From Streptomyces sp. NRRL B-3428 (GTDB taxonomy: Bacteria; Actinomycetota; Actinomycetes; Streptomycetales; Streptomycetaceae): DNA of 64,000 nucleotides. Each line of letters opens with the position of its first letter. The first letter of the stretch is position 1. Positions 43,053 through 50,981 of this stretch are shown here, one piece after another. The position numbers were made by a program, and so were the translations under genes. The DNA lies in contig JOGW01000026.1 in assembly GCA_000721375.1 (NCBI GenBank), forward strand, positions 36,756 to 100,755. Reading direction: 5' to 3'. Under the pieces are notes generated by a model. It saw only the letters and a list, made by a program, of their open reading frames with translations. It ran no database searches and had not been told where the DNA came from.

Positions 43053-44074
43053 ACCGACGCACCCTGAACGCTCTGCTGGCCTGTGCCGTCACCACTTCGG
43101 TCGCCGTGTCGACCGGCTCGGCGGCCACCGCCGCACCCGCGGCCGGCAGCCGCAGCGCCGCGCGGTCGGCGGACCACACGAAGCTGTACGTCGGACCCGA
43201 GGGCGCCCTGGCCTACCAGGTGCACGTGCCACCCGCCCAGGCCGAGGGACGTCCCCTGCCGGTGCTGGTCTCGCTGCACGGATGCGGGATGACCGGCTTC
43301 GGCCTCAACTCCATGAAGGACATGACGAACCTCAACGAGGTCGCCGACGAGAAGGGATTCCTCGTCGTCTATCCCACCCAGGACACCCTGCGCGGGCTCC
43401 CGTTGAACTGCTGGAACGGCGACGAGCCCGAGCACCAGCGCCGCGGCCACGGCGAACCGGCCATGATCGCGGGCATCGTCGAGGAGGTGCTCGCCGACTA
43501 CGGCGCGGACCCCCGGCGCGTACATGTGAACGGAGCGTCTTCGGGCGCGGGCTCGGCCGTCATCATGGGGGTCACCTACCCGGACATGTTCGCGACCGTC
43601 ACGTCGATGGCGGGCGCGGAGTACGCGATCAACGAAGCGAACCCCGACGATCCGGACGAGGTCGGACCGGTCGACACGGCCAAGCGCGCCTGGGCGCAGA
43701 TGGGCAGCCGGGCCCGGCCCGTTCCGGTGCTCGTGGTGCAGGGCGACAAGGACGAGGCGGTGCCGCCGTTCCTGGCGGACCGACTGGTGACGCACTGGGC
43801 GGCCATCGACGACCTGGCGATGAACGGCCGGCTCGACGGGCAGATGGACGACAAGGCGGACAAGGTCGTCAACGTCAGCCCGCCCGGTCTCAAGTCGTAT
43901 ACGCACAAGACCTACTTCCCGCGGGCGGGCGGCCGTTCGCTGGTCGAGTACATTGTCGTGGCGGGCATGGAGCACAAGTGGCCCGGTCCCGGTACCGGTG
44001 CGTTCGTCGACAACAACGGTCCGGACCTCGCCCGGATCATGTGGGACTTCGTCGCCCCCCGGACACTTCCGTGA
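43049..44074 (+). CDS. Second secreted PHB-depolymerase-family esterase
   Basis: Extracellular esterase of 341 residues in the same family as the enzyme at 40435 but only distantly similar. The signal peptide ends near residue 29. The oxyanion loop is L-H-G-C-G-M-T and the nucleophile Ser164 in G-A-S-S-G. The catalytic Asp is probably in V-Q-G-D-K-D-E and the His in G-M-E-H-K-W-P-G-P. This arrangement is typical of feruloyl and short-chain polyhydroxyalkanoate esterases. The start and stop overlap the MFS and TetR genes (ATGA, GTGA), so the three form a tight operon. Confidence 0.87.
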   Translation: MNRRTLNALLACAVTTSVAVSTGSAATAAPAAGSRSAARSADHTKLYVGPEGALAYQVHVPPAQAEGRPLPVLVSLHGCGMTGFGLNSMKDMTNLNEVADEKGFLVVYPTQDTLRGLPLNCWNGDEPEHQRRGHGEPAMIAGIVEEVLADYGADPRRVHVNGASSGAGSAVIMGVTYPDMFATVTSMAGAEYAINEANPDDPDEVGPVDTAKRAWAQMGSRARPVPVLVVQGDKDEAVPPFLADRLVTHWAAIDDLAMNGRLDGQMDDKADKVVNVSPPGLKSYTHKTYFPRAGGRSLVEYIVVAGMEHKWPGPGTGAFVDNNGPDLARIMWDFVAPRTLP

Positions 44075-44763
44075 TCCGGACCGATCACGAGGCACCGCCG
44101 GCGCGACGGCGCCCGGGAGGGAGACCGCCGCCGATGGGCACGGACGCCGAGCCGCAGCGCAGGACCCGGATGTCCCGGGAGGCACGCGGGGCGCAGCTCC
44201 TCGACGTGGCCGAGCGGCTGTTCGCCGCCAACGGCTTCGAGGGCACCTTGATGGAGGACATCGCGCGCGAGGCCGGGGTCTCCCGGCCGGTGGTCTACTC
44301 GCACTACCCGACCAAGGACGCCGTCTACGTCGCGTGTGTGCGCAGGGCCCGTGCCGAACTCGAGGCGCGGGTACGCGAACCCGAGATCATGATCGAGGCG
44401 GGCGCCGACATCGGGGCGGTGATGGAGCGGGCCGGCGAGGTGCTCTTCTCCTTGCTGGAACGCGATCCGCAGCGGTGGATGGTGCTGTTCAACCCCAGCA
44501 TCGCGCTGTCCAAGGAACTCTCGGACCAGCTGACCGAGTTGCGCCGCAACACCATCGTGCGGATCGCCCAGATGCTCCGGCACATCTCTCGAGGGGACGA
44601 GGAGCAGGACCTCGCCCTGGCCTACGCGATCAGCGGCGTGGGGGAGCAGCTGGGCCGCTGGTGGCTGGCGAACCCGGAGATTCCCCGGGAGCGCGTGATC
44701 GCCCTCTACCGGAACTTCACCACGGGCGGGCTCGCCGCAGAGCTGGACGACGGCACCAAGTAG
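44071..44763 (+). CDS. TetR-family regulator of the MFS/esterase operon
   Basis: Regulator of 230 residues with a proline/arginine-rich N-terminal tail. The TetR HTH follows at about 38-85 (G-A-Q-L-L-D-V-A-E-R-L-F-A-A-N-G-F, V-S-R-P-V-V-Y-S-H-Y). The GTG at 44071 overlaps the esterase stop; an in-frame ATG at 44134 would remove most of the tail. It is likely to bind the palindrome at 41673-41692 and to respond to a substrate or product of the operon. Confidence 0.87.
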   Translation: MIRTDHEAPPARRRPGGRPPPMGTDAEPQRRTRMSREARGAQLLDVAERLFAANGFEGTLMEDIAREAGVSRPVVYSHYPTKDAVYVACVRRARAELEARVREPEIMIEAGADIGAVMERAGEVLFSLLERDPQRWMVLFNPSIALSKELSDQLTELRRNTIVRIAQMLRHISRGDEEQDLALAYAISGVGEQLGRWWLANPEIPRERVIALYRNFTTGGLAAELDDGTK

Positions 44764-44766
44764 GGC

Positions 44767-44802
44767 GGCCCGTCGCCGCGTCGGATGACGCGGCGACGGG
44801 CC
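44767..44802. terminator. 16-bp hairpin, bidirectional terminator
   Basis: GGCCCGTCGCCGCGTC (44767-44782) and its exact reverse complement (44787-44802) with a 4-nt loop lie between the convergent TetR and alpha/beta-hydrolase genes, 3 bp after the TetR stop. It should terminate both transcripts. Confidence 0.75.
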
Positions 44803-44830
44803 GTTCGGTGTCCGCCGAAGCCCTGGTGGG

Positions 44831-45655
44831 TCAATTGGTGCTGGGAGCCTCGGCCGCGAGGGTGTCGAAGAAGTCGAGCACATCGGCGTTGACGCGCTCG
44901 GTGCAGTCGACGATGAAGTTGTGCCCGGCGCCTTCGTAGGTGACCAGGCGCGCCGACGGCAGCGTCTCCTGGAGCTCGGTCCCGTGCCGGTAGGGGACGG
45001 CCAGGTCGTCGGTGCCGTGCAGGACGAGGGCCGGCATCGTCAGCTCGGCGACCTTGTCGGGCGTCATGTCGTAGCCGTGGATGGCGAGATCCTGCGCGTA
45101 CACGCCGCGTGGGGACCAGCGCAGCCCCGCGATCACGTCGAGGTCGCGCTCGACGGCCTCGGGCGGCGCGATCGGCCCGTACAGGCTCTTGCGCCATACG
45201 CTGCGCAGCACTCCCGACGGCAGCCGGTAGCGGAGCTTGCCGAGGAGCGGGCCGCGCAGGGGCGGCTGTTGGAGTGTGGGGCTGCGCAGCGCGGTGCAGC
45301 CGAGCACGAGCGAGCGCACCCGCTCAGGCGACTCGTGCGCGAGCTGGATGGCGATACCGCCGCCCATGCTCACGCCGTAGACGTGGGCGCGTTCGATGCC
45401 TGCGGCGTCCATCACGGCCCGTACGTCGGAGGCGAGATCGCCGACGGTGGCCTTCGACGTGGCGTCGCTGCGTCCCGCGCCGCGGTTGTCGAACCAGACC
45501 ACGCGGTGGCGGGCCGCAAGCGCGGGGATCACCGGGTACCACATGTCTCCGGAGAAGAGGTGTCCCATGACCAGGACGACCGGATCGCCGCTGCCCTGTT
45601 CCTGCCAGTACAGGCGCACCGGCGGCTGGGAGGCGGTGTTGTCAGCGAAGGGCAT
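44831..45655 (-). CDS. Alpha/beta-fold hydrolase
   Basis: Alpha/beta hydrolase of 274 residues without a signal peptide. The nucleophile is Ser96 in G-V-S-M-G-G, the acid Asp in H-G-T-D-D-L-A-V and the base His in G-A-G-H-N-F. F-D-N-R-G-A-G-R-S-D is the typical strand-4 motif of the 3-oxoadipate enol-lactonase and haloperoxidase-like group. It overlaps the end of the acyl-CoA ligase gene by 14 bp and is transcribed with it. It may release the acid that the ligase activates; this is inference. Confidence 0.85.
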   Translation of the reverse strand: MPFADNTASQPPVRLYWQEQGSGDPVVLVMGHLFSGDMWYPVIPALAARHRVVWFDNRGAGRSDATSKATVGDLASDVRAVMDAAGIERAHVYGVSMGGGIAIQLAHESPERVRSLVLGCTALRSPTLQQPPLRGPLLGKLRYRLPSGVLRSVWRKSLYGPIAPPEAVERDLDVIAGLRWSPRGVYAQDLAIHGYDMTPDKVAELTMPALVLHGTDDLAVPYRHGTELQETLPSARLVTYEGAGHNFIVDCTERVNADVLDFFDTLAAEAPSTN

Positions 45656-47138
45656 GGCCGGCTCCGTTGTCGTGTGCGGCGGGAGTGAGTCGTTCGGTGC
45701 GCAGGGCGGAGCGGCGGACCTTGCCGGCCTCGTCGCGCAGCGGATGGCCGACGGTCTCGAAGGACCGGGGGAGCTTGTAGGGCGACAACCGCTCGCGCAG
45801 GAAGGCCAGTACGGCGGCGGCGTCCAGCGGGTGGGCGCACTGCACGATGGCGTGCGGGACGGCGCCCAGGTCGTGGTGCGGCAGACCGATCACGCAGGCG
45901 TCGTCGATCCCCGGGTACTCGGCGAGCGCCGCCTCGACCTCGGCCGGGTAGACGTTGGAGCCGCCGACGAGGATGACGTCGCTGTTGCGGTCCGTGAGGT
46001 AGAGGAAGCCGTCCTCGTCGAGACGGCCGAGGTCGCCGAGACACTCCCAGCCGCCGCTGCGGGTCTGTGCGGTGGCGCCGATGTAGGCGTACGCCGCCGG
46101 TGCGTCTGGGCCGCGGCGCATCCAGACCTCGCCGACTTCTCCGGCCGGCAGCTGTTTTCCGTCGGGTCCGAGGACCTGTATCTCGCCGAGGACCGCGCGG
46201 CCCACCGAGCCGGGGCGGGCCAGCCAGTCGGTGCCGTCGATCGCGGTGGCGGCCTGGGCCTCGGTGCCCGCGTAGATCTCGAAGACGCGCGCACCGCCAA
46301 GCCAGTCGATCCACACCTGTTTCAGCCATGGCGGGCAGGGCGCCGCCATGTGCACCACGAGGTCGAGCGAGGAGAGATCGGCCCCGTCGCGCACGGCCGG
46401 ATCCAGATTCCAGATCCGCTGCATCATCGTCGGCACCGCGTAGAGCCAGCGCACGCGGTGTGCCTCGATTTCGTCGAGCAGCGTCTTCGCGTCGAAGCGG
46501 GGCTGGAGGACCACGTGCGAGCCGGACAGGAGCGCGAGGGTGGCGAACATGAACGGGGCGTTGTGGTGCAGCGGTCCGGGTACGGAGACCGCGCCGCCCT
46601 GCGGCATCCGCAGCAGCCGGGCGAGGCCGATGACCTGTTCGGTGAGCGCGGGACTGCCTGCGACGATCACCTTGGGCTGCCCGGTGCTGCCCCCCGAGGT
46701 CGGTGCCTTCCAGGAGGGCGAGACGGCCCGGGGCAGGGGGGCGCAGTCGTACTCCTCGGCCGTGGCGGGAAGAGGCACGGCGCCCGGGGGCAGCGGCAGG
46801 GAGCCTGCCGTGCCGGCTCCCACCACTCCGGCGGGCCGCACCAGCTGCAGGATGGCCCGCAGTTCGCCCGGTGTGATCCGCGACGACAGCGGCTGTGGAA
46901 CGGCGCCGAGCTTCCAGCAGGCGAAGGCCGCCACCAGGAAGGCGGGCGAGTTCTCCAGGACGATCGACACATACGACCCCTGGTGCACACCGTGCGCGGC
47001 GTAGGCGCGCGCCAACCGGTTGCTGTCGCGGTCGAGTTCGGCCCAGGTGATGGTGTCGCCGGCGCAGGTCACCGCCGGGCTGTCGGGCTGCGCCTCGGCC
47101 AGCGCGGCCAGGGTCTCACCAAAGGTCGTGTCAGTCAC
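45642..47138 (-). CDS. AMP-forming acyl-CoA synthetase/ligase
   Basis: ANL-superfamily adenylating enzyme of 498 residues that activates a carboxylic acid to its CoA thioester. The phosphate loop is T-S-G-G-S-T-G-Q-P-K-V (147-157). The adenine motif is I-Y-A-G-T-E, the hinge G-D-L-G-R-L-D-E-D-G-F and the C-terminal catalytic lysine in D-E-A-G-K-V-R-R. The sequence is of the fatty, bile or aryl acid ligase type; chain length is not readable. GTG 47138 has GAGGA 8 nt upstream and is preferred over a start at 47201 that would include the promoter. It is divergent from the TetR gene, with TetR-like sites between. Confidence 0.88.
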   Translation of the reverse strand: MTDTTFGETLAALAEAQPDSPAVTCAGDTITWAELDRDSNRLARAYAAHGVHQGSYVSIVLENSPAFLVAAFACWKLGAVPQPLSSRITPGELRAILQLVRPAGVVGAGTAGSLPLPPGAVPLPATAEEYDCAPLPRAVSPSWKAPTSGGSTGQPKVIVAGSPALTEQVIGLARLLRMPQGGAVSVPGPLHHNAPFMFATLALLSGSHVVLQPRFDAKTLLDEIEAHRVRWLYAVPTMMQRIWNLDPAVRDGADLSSLDLVVHMAAPCPPWLKQVWIDWLGGARVFEIYAGTEAQAATAIDGTDWLARPGSVGRAVLGEIQVLGPDGKQLPAGEVGEVWMRRGPDAPAAYAYIGATAQTRSGGWECLGDLGRLDEDGFLYLTDRNSDVILVGGSNVYPAEVEAALAEYPGIDDACVIGLPHHDLGAVPHAIVQCAHPLDAAAVLAFLRERLSPYKLPRSFETVGHPLRDEAGKVRRSALRTERLTPAAHDNGAGHALR

Positions 47139-47172
47139 GGCACCGTCCTCACGAAGAGTACTTCCGAGCGAT

Positions 47173-47261
47173 TGAACGATCATTCGTCTAAGTCTTGTCA
47201 TCGTGGGTGTGGCCAGGTAACTCTGTCAACGCCCGTACTGAGATAAATGAGCGTTCATTCA
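47173..47261. promoter_or_regulatory. Twin TetR-like operator sites in divergent promoter
   Basis: TGAACGATCATTCG (47173-47186) and TGAGCGTTCATTCA (47248-47261) share the core GA-R-CG-W-TCATTC. The first is near the acyl-CoA ligase start; the second overlaps the region between promoter and Shine-Dalgarno sequence of the TetR gene. Paired sites over a divergent promoter are typical of TetR autoregulation with joint control of the neighbour operon. Confidence 0.6.
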
Positions 47262-47270
47262 GGAGAGTTG

Positions 47271-47885
47271 ATGATGGCCACCGCACCCGACGTGAGTGTG
47301 CTGCCCGTGACCGAGGGCATGAGCGATGCGCGCCGGCGCCTCCTGGAGGCAGCGGTCCGCCTGTTCGGCTCCCGCGGGTTCCATGCGGTGTCGGTGAAGG
47401 ACCTGATGACGGCCATCGGCCAGCAGCCCGGCGCGCTCTACTTCCATGTCGCCAGCAAGCAGGACCTGTTGATGGAGCTCGTCGACCTGGGCACCCGCTA
47501 CCACCGCACCCAGGTGCGCCGTGCGCTCCTTGAGTCCGGCACCGAACCGGCCGATCAGCTGCGGGCGATCGTCGCCGCTCATGTACGCGCGCATCTCACC
47601 CATCGCGATCTCGCGCGGGTGACCATACGGGAACGCCGGTCACTGACCGACGACCAGCAGCTGCGCGTGGCCGACGCACACCAGGAGACCGCCCAGATCT
47701 TCCAGGACGTCGTCGAACGAGGCATCGACCACGGCGTCTTTCACGTCGCCAAACCCGCGCTCGCGATCCGGGCCATCGGCAGCATGGGCGTACGGGCCTG
47801 TGAGTGGTGGACCCCCGACGACCCGCACTCCCTGGAGGAAGTCGCCGAGGAATGCGCCGGGTTCGCACTCAAGATCGTGGCCTGA
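47271..47885 (+). CDS. TetR-family regulator divergent from acyl-CoA ligase
   Basis: Regulator of 204 residues. The HTH covers about 17-62 (A-R-R-R-L-L-E-A-A-V-R-L-F-G-S-R-G-F, Q-Q-P-G-A-L-Y-F-H-V). The C-terminal domain resembles those of TetR proteins controlling lipid or CoA-ester catabolism (KstR2/FadR-like). GGAG lies 5 nt before the ATG at 47271; a further ATG follows at 47274. The longer frame from 47247 would translate through the operator half-site. It probably represses the ligase/hydrolase operon and itself, released by an acyl-CoA. Confidence 0.87.
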   Translation: MMATAPDVSVLPVTEGMSDARRRLLEAAVRLFGSRGFHAVSVKDLMTAIGQQPGALYFHVASKQDLLMELVDLGTRYHRTQVRRALLESGTEPADQLRAIVAAHVRAHLTHRDLARVTIRERRSLTDDQQLRVADAHQETAQIFQDVVERGIDHGVFHVAKPALAIRAIGSMGVRACEWWTPDDPHSLEEVAEECAGFALKIVA

Positions 47886-47887
47886 GC

Positions 47888-48705
47888 ATGGAGATCGCCG
47901 GCTTCGAACTCACCAGCACACCCGTCGGCGCGGAACTGCGGGGCGACGAGGAGTGGATCCGGGCCGTCGTGCCCGGGGGAGTCCACGAGAGCCTCATCGC
48001 CGCGGGCACCCTGCCGCATCCGTACATCGACCGCCACGAGCTCGACGCGCGCTGGATCGAAGAGCGCGACTGGTGGTACCGGGCCGCGGTCGACGCACCG
48101 GTTGGTCGGTCATCGACTGGGCCGGTGCGCAGAAGGCCGGCTACCACGCCGTACGACGCGCCTACGCACGCGTCCTCGCCTCCTTCAAGGCCACCGACGA
48201 CGGACGGCTCGAACTGTGGGTCACCAACAGCGGCCGTACGCCGGTCGATGCCGTGGCTGTGATCGAGTTCCTGTCGCTCGGCGGGGGAGTGGTCGACAAG
48301 GCGGATGTGCCGGTCAGGCTGGCAGCGGCCGCCTCGGCTCGGGTGTGGAGCGGGCCGCTGCCCGGCGATGTGACGCGGATCGTGCCGTGGGTGTCGAGCA
48401 CGACCGGGGCGTTCCCCGGGAATCGCTGCTTCCTGGCACCGCTCAAGGACCTCGAACTGCCGGCTGCGCAGGTGACCGCCACCGAGGTGAGCCGCGACGC
48501 ATCCTCGGTCACCGTCAACCTGCGGTCCGACGACTTCGCGTACTTCGTCCATCTGCCGCACCTGCCCGGCCATCTGCGCGCCACGGACGACTATGTCGAC
48601 CTGCGCCCCGGCACTTCGCGGCGGGTGACGGTCACCGGCCTGACACCGACCGACGACGTGGACACCGTGATCCACGCTGTCCCGTTCGTCTCGACACCTG
48701 CCTGA
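47888..48705 (+). pseudogene. GH2 beta-mannosidase pseudogene with internal deletion
   Basis: Residues encoded from ATG 47888 to about 48100 match the N-terminus of the intact GH2 protein at 30020: V-H-E-S-L-I-A-A-G-T-L-P-H-P-Y, and R-D-W-W-Y-R-A. From about 48100 to 48705, in another frame, the sequence matches the C-terminus, beginning G-W-S-V-I-D-W-A-G-A-Q-K-A-G-Y-H-A-V (intact counterpart S-W-S-L-V-D-Y-D-G-R-P-K-H-A-Y-H-A). The barrel with both catalytic glutamates, about 550 residues, is missing and the junction shifts frame. The N-terminal frame stops at 48262. It cannot encode a working enzyme. It lies 2 bp after the TetR stop. Confidence 0.88.
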
Positions 48706-48726
48706 TCGGACTCGCGGGATGCCGGT

Positions 48727-49554
48727 TCAGCCCGCGAATCCACCCCCGGTGACCAGCACCTGTCCGCTGACGTAGTCGGCCTCGGGGTAGGTCAGCATGA
48801 CGACGGATCCGGCCGCTTCCTCGGGGGTGCCGGGACGGCCGAGCGGGATCAGGGCCCGCATCGAGTCGAGCAGGGCCGGGTTGATGCCGACCTTGATCTC
48901 GCGCCCTTCGACCTCGATGGTGGCGCCGCCGTCGGCGGGTGCCTCGGTGAGGCGGGTCTCGATGAAGCCGAACGCGACGGCGTTGACGTTGACGTGGTAG
49001 CGGCCCCACTCCTTGGCCATCGTGCGGGTCAGGCCGACGATCCCCGACTTGGCCGCCGCATAGTTGGCCTGGCCCGCGTTGCCGTAAAGCCCTGCGACGG
49101 ACGATATGTTGACGACCTTGCGCTGTACGACGCGGCCCGCGGCGGCCTCCGCCTTGACGGCCTTGCTGATCACCGGCTGGGCGGCGCGCAGGATACGGAA
49201 GGGCGCTTTGAGGTGCACGTCCACCATGGCGTCCCACTGCTCATCGGTCATCTTCTGCACGACCGAGTCCCAGGTGTACCCGGCGTTGTTGACGATGATG
49301 TCGAGCCCGCCGAACTTCTCGACGGCCGTGCCGACGAACCGCTCGGCAAACCCTGGGTCGACCACGCTGCCGGGGCAGGCCACCGCCGTGCCGCCGGCCG
49401 AGGCGATCGCCTTGACGACCGCGTCGGCCGGCTCGGCGTCGAGGTCGTTGACCACGACGCGCGCGCCCTCCGCGGCGAGCTTGAGTGCGATGGAGCGGCC
49501 GATGCCGCGGCCGGCCCCGGTGACGAGTGCGGATTTGCCGTCGAGCTTCTTCAT
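48727..49554 (-). CDS. Short-chain dehydrogenase/reductase (FabG-like)
   Basis: SDR of 275 residues. The cofactor motif is T-G-A-G-R-G-I-G (12-19), followed by N-N-A-G near 91-94, the catalytic serine in N-I-S-S-V-A-G and Y-A-A-A-K in the active site. The sequence type is 3-oxoacyl or 3-hydroxyacyl-CoA reductase/dehydrogenase. An insert with E-V-E-G-R-E-I-K-V near residues 222-230 is longer than in FabG. It lies downstream of the thiolase gene on the same strand, as in a beta-oxidation-like unit, but that thiolase is frameshifted. Confidence 0.87.
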   Translation of the reverse strand: MKKLDGKSALVTGAGRGIGRSIALKLAAEGARVVVNDLDAEPADAVVKAIASAGGTAVACPGSVVDPGFAERFVGTAVEKFGGLDIIVNNAGYTWDSVVQKMTDEQWDAMVDVHLKAPFRILRAAQPVISKAVKAEAAAGRVVQRKVVNISSVAGLYGNAGQANYAAAKSGIVGLTRTMAKEWGRYHVNVNAVAFGFIETRLTEAPADGGATIEVEGREIKVGINPALLDSMRALIPLGRPGTPEEAAGSVVMLTYPEADYVSGQVLVTGGGFAG

Positions 49555-49606
49555 GGGGTGACGTCCTTGAGGTCGAAGGGGGAGTGGGCTGCTGCGTTTG
49601 CGTCGG

Positions 49607-49656
49607 CCGTCGGTCTTCTCGAAGAGCGGGCCTCAGCCGTCCGTCTTCTCGAAGAG
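49607..49656. repeat. 30-bp tandem duplication of the thiolase 3' end
   Basis: A 20-bp block CCGTCGGTCTTCTCGAAGAG (49607-49626) recurs 30 bp away with one mismatch (49637-49656). The second copy encodes the last residues of the thiolase (L-F-E-K-T-D-G) plus its stop. The first lies just after the stop and would encode the same residues again. This looks like a recent tandem duplication. Confidence 0.6.
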
Positions 49657-50807
49657 GGTGACGACGCAGGCGCCGCCCAGGCCGAGGTTGTGCTGGAGCG
49701 CCAGCCTCGCGCCGTCCACCTGGCGTGCCTGGGCCCGGCCGCGCAACTGCCAGACCAGTTCGGCGCACTGCGCGAGGCCGGTGGCGCCCAGCGGGTGCCC
49801 CTTGGACAGCAGCCCGCCTGACGGGTTGGTGACGACCTTGCCGCCGTAGGTGTTGTCGCCGTCTCGGACGAACTTCTCGACGGTGCCGGGAGCGGTCAGC
49901 CCCAACGCCTCGTACGTGATCGCCTCGTTGGTGGTGAAGCAGTCGTGCAGTTCGGCCACCGGGATGTCCTCGGGACCGACTCCCGCGTCTTCGTACACAC
50001 CGGCCGCTGCGGCTGCCGTCATGTCGTAGCCGACCACCTGCCGCATGTCCCGGGCGTCGAACGTGGACGCGGTGTCGGTGGTCAGGCGCTGAGCCCTGAT
50101 CACCACCGAGGCATCAAGGCCGTGGCGGCGCGCGAAATCCCTGCTGCAGACGATGGCCGCTCCCGCGCCGCAGGTGGGCGGACAGCACTGCAGACGGGTC
50201 AGCGGACCGTGGATGGCGGGTGAGGCGAGGACCTCCTCCACTGTGATCGGCGTACGGAAGACCGCATACGGGTTGTTCGCGGCGTGCCGACGTGCCTTCA
50301 CCGCGATCTCGGCGAACACCGCCGGATCCATCCCGTACTCCTCCGCGTACGCCGCGCCCGCGCCACCGAAGAACTGGGCGGCCAGTGGAGCTTGCGGGTC
50401 GAGGCCACGCAGGGTCGTCAGGGAATCTTCGAAGCGGGACAGCGCCGAAGGCCGGTCGCCGTACACGGAGGTCAGTGCGCCGGCCGTCATCTGCTCGAAG
50501 CCGACGGCCAGGGCGCAGTCGACCACGCCTGCCTGGCGAGCCACAAGGCGGACGAGCCCGTCGCGCAGTTGTTGTTCACGTTCACGACCGGGATGCCGGT
50601 GAGGCCCATCCCGTACACGACATTCTGGCCTGATGCTGAATCGCCATACACATAACCGGCGTAGGCCTGCTGGATCGACGTGTAGTCGACACCCGCATCC
50701 CGCAGTGCAGCCCGTACGGCCGTCTGTCCCATCTCGACATAGTTCATTGACTTTCTGGGCTTGGTGAACGGCACCATCCCGACGCCCGCCACGACAACCT
50801 CGCTCAT
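49633..50807 (-). pseudogene. SCP2/Ltp-type thiolase, frameshifted
   Basis: The N-terminal third is read from ATG 50807 (V-A-G-V-G-M-V-P-F, then the nucleophile region N-N-N-C-A-T-G-S-S-A-L-W-L-A-R-Q-A). That frame then leaves the family and stops at 50487. The rest of the thiolase continues in another frame from about 50535 (G-V-V-D-C-A-L-A-V-G-F-E-Q-M ... H-D-C-F-T-T-N-E ... G-H-P-L-G-A-T-G) to 49633. Compared with relatives, a few residues are missing at the junction, so a short deletion of non-triplet length is likely. The H-D-C-F motif marks the SCP2 or lipid-transfer thiolases of sterol and branched acyl-CoA catabolism. Sequencing error cannot be excluded. Confidence 0.82.
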
Positions 50808-50981
50808 CACGCACCCCTTCCAGCGGTTCATGATCTGTCGCCGTGAAGTTATTTGACATTTACTTATTGGGCAAGGGGGTGTCGGTGTCCAGGCTTCTGT
50901 GCGGCGTTAGGGTGGGCGTCCGACGCACCACGAGCGCAGGGATCGCACAGTGTGCAGAGTTCGCAGAGACGGGGGAGTTCG
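50808..50981. promoter_or_regulatory. Divergent promoter between thiolase and tandem TetR genes
   Basis: An AT-rich core at about 50847-50866 (AAGTTATTTGACATTTACTT) is imperfectly palindromic (12 of 20 positions). It stands out from the GC-rich surroundings. It is a likely binding site for the adjacent TetR-TetR protein. GGGGAG at about 50973 is the Shine-Dalgarno sequence of that gene. Confidence 0.4.
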
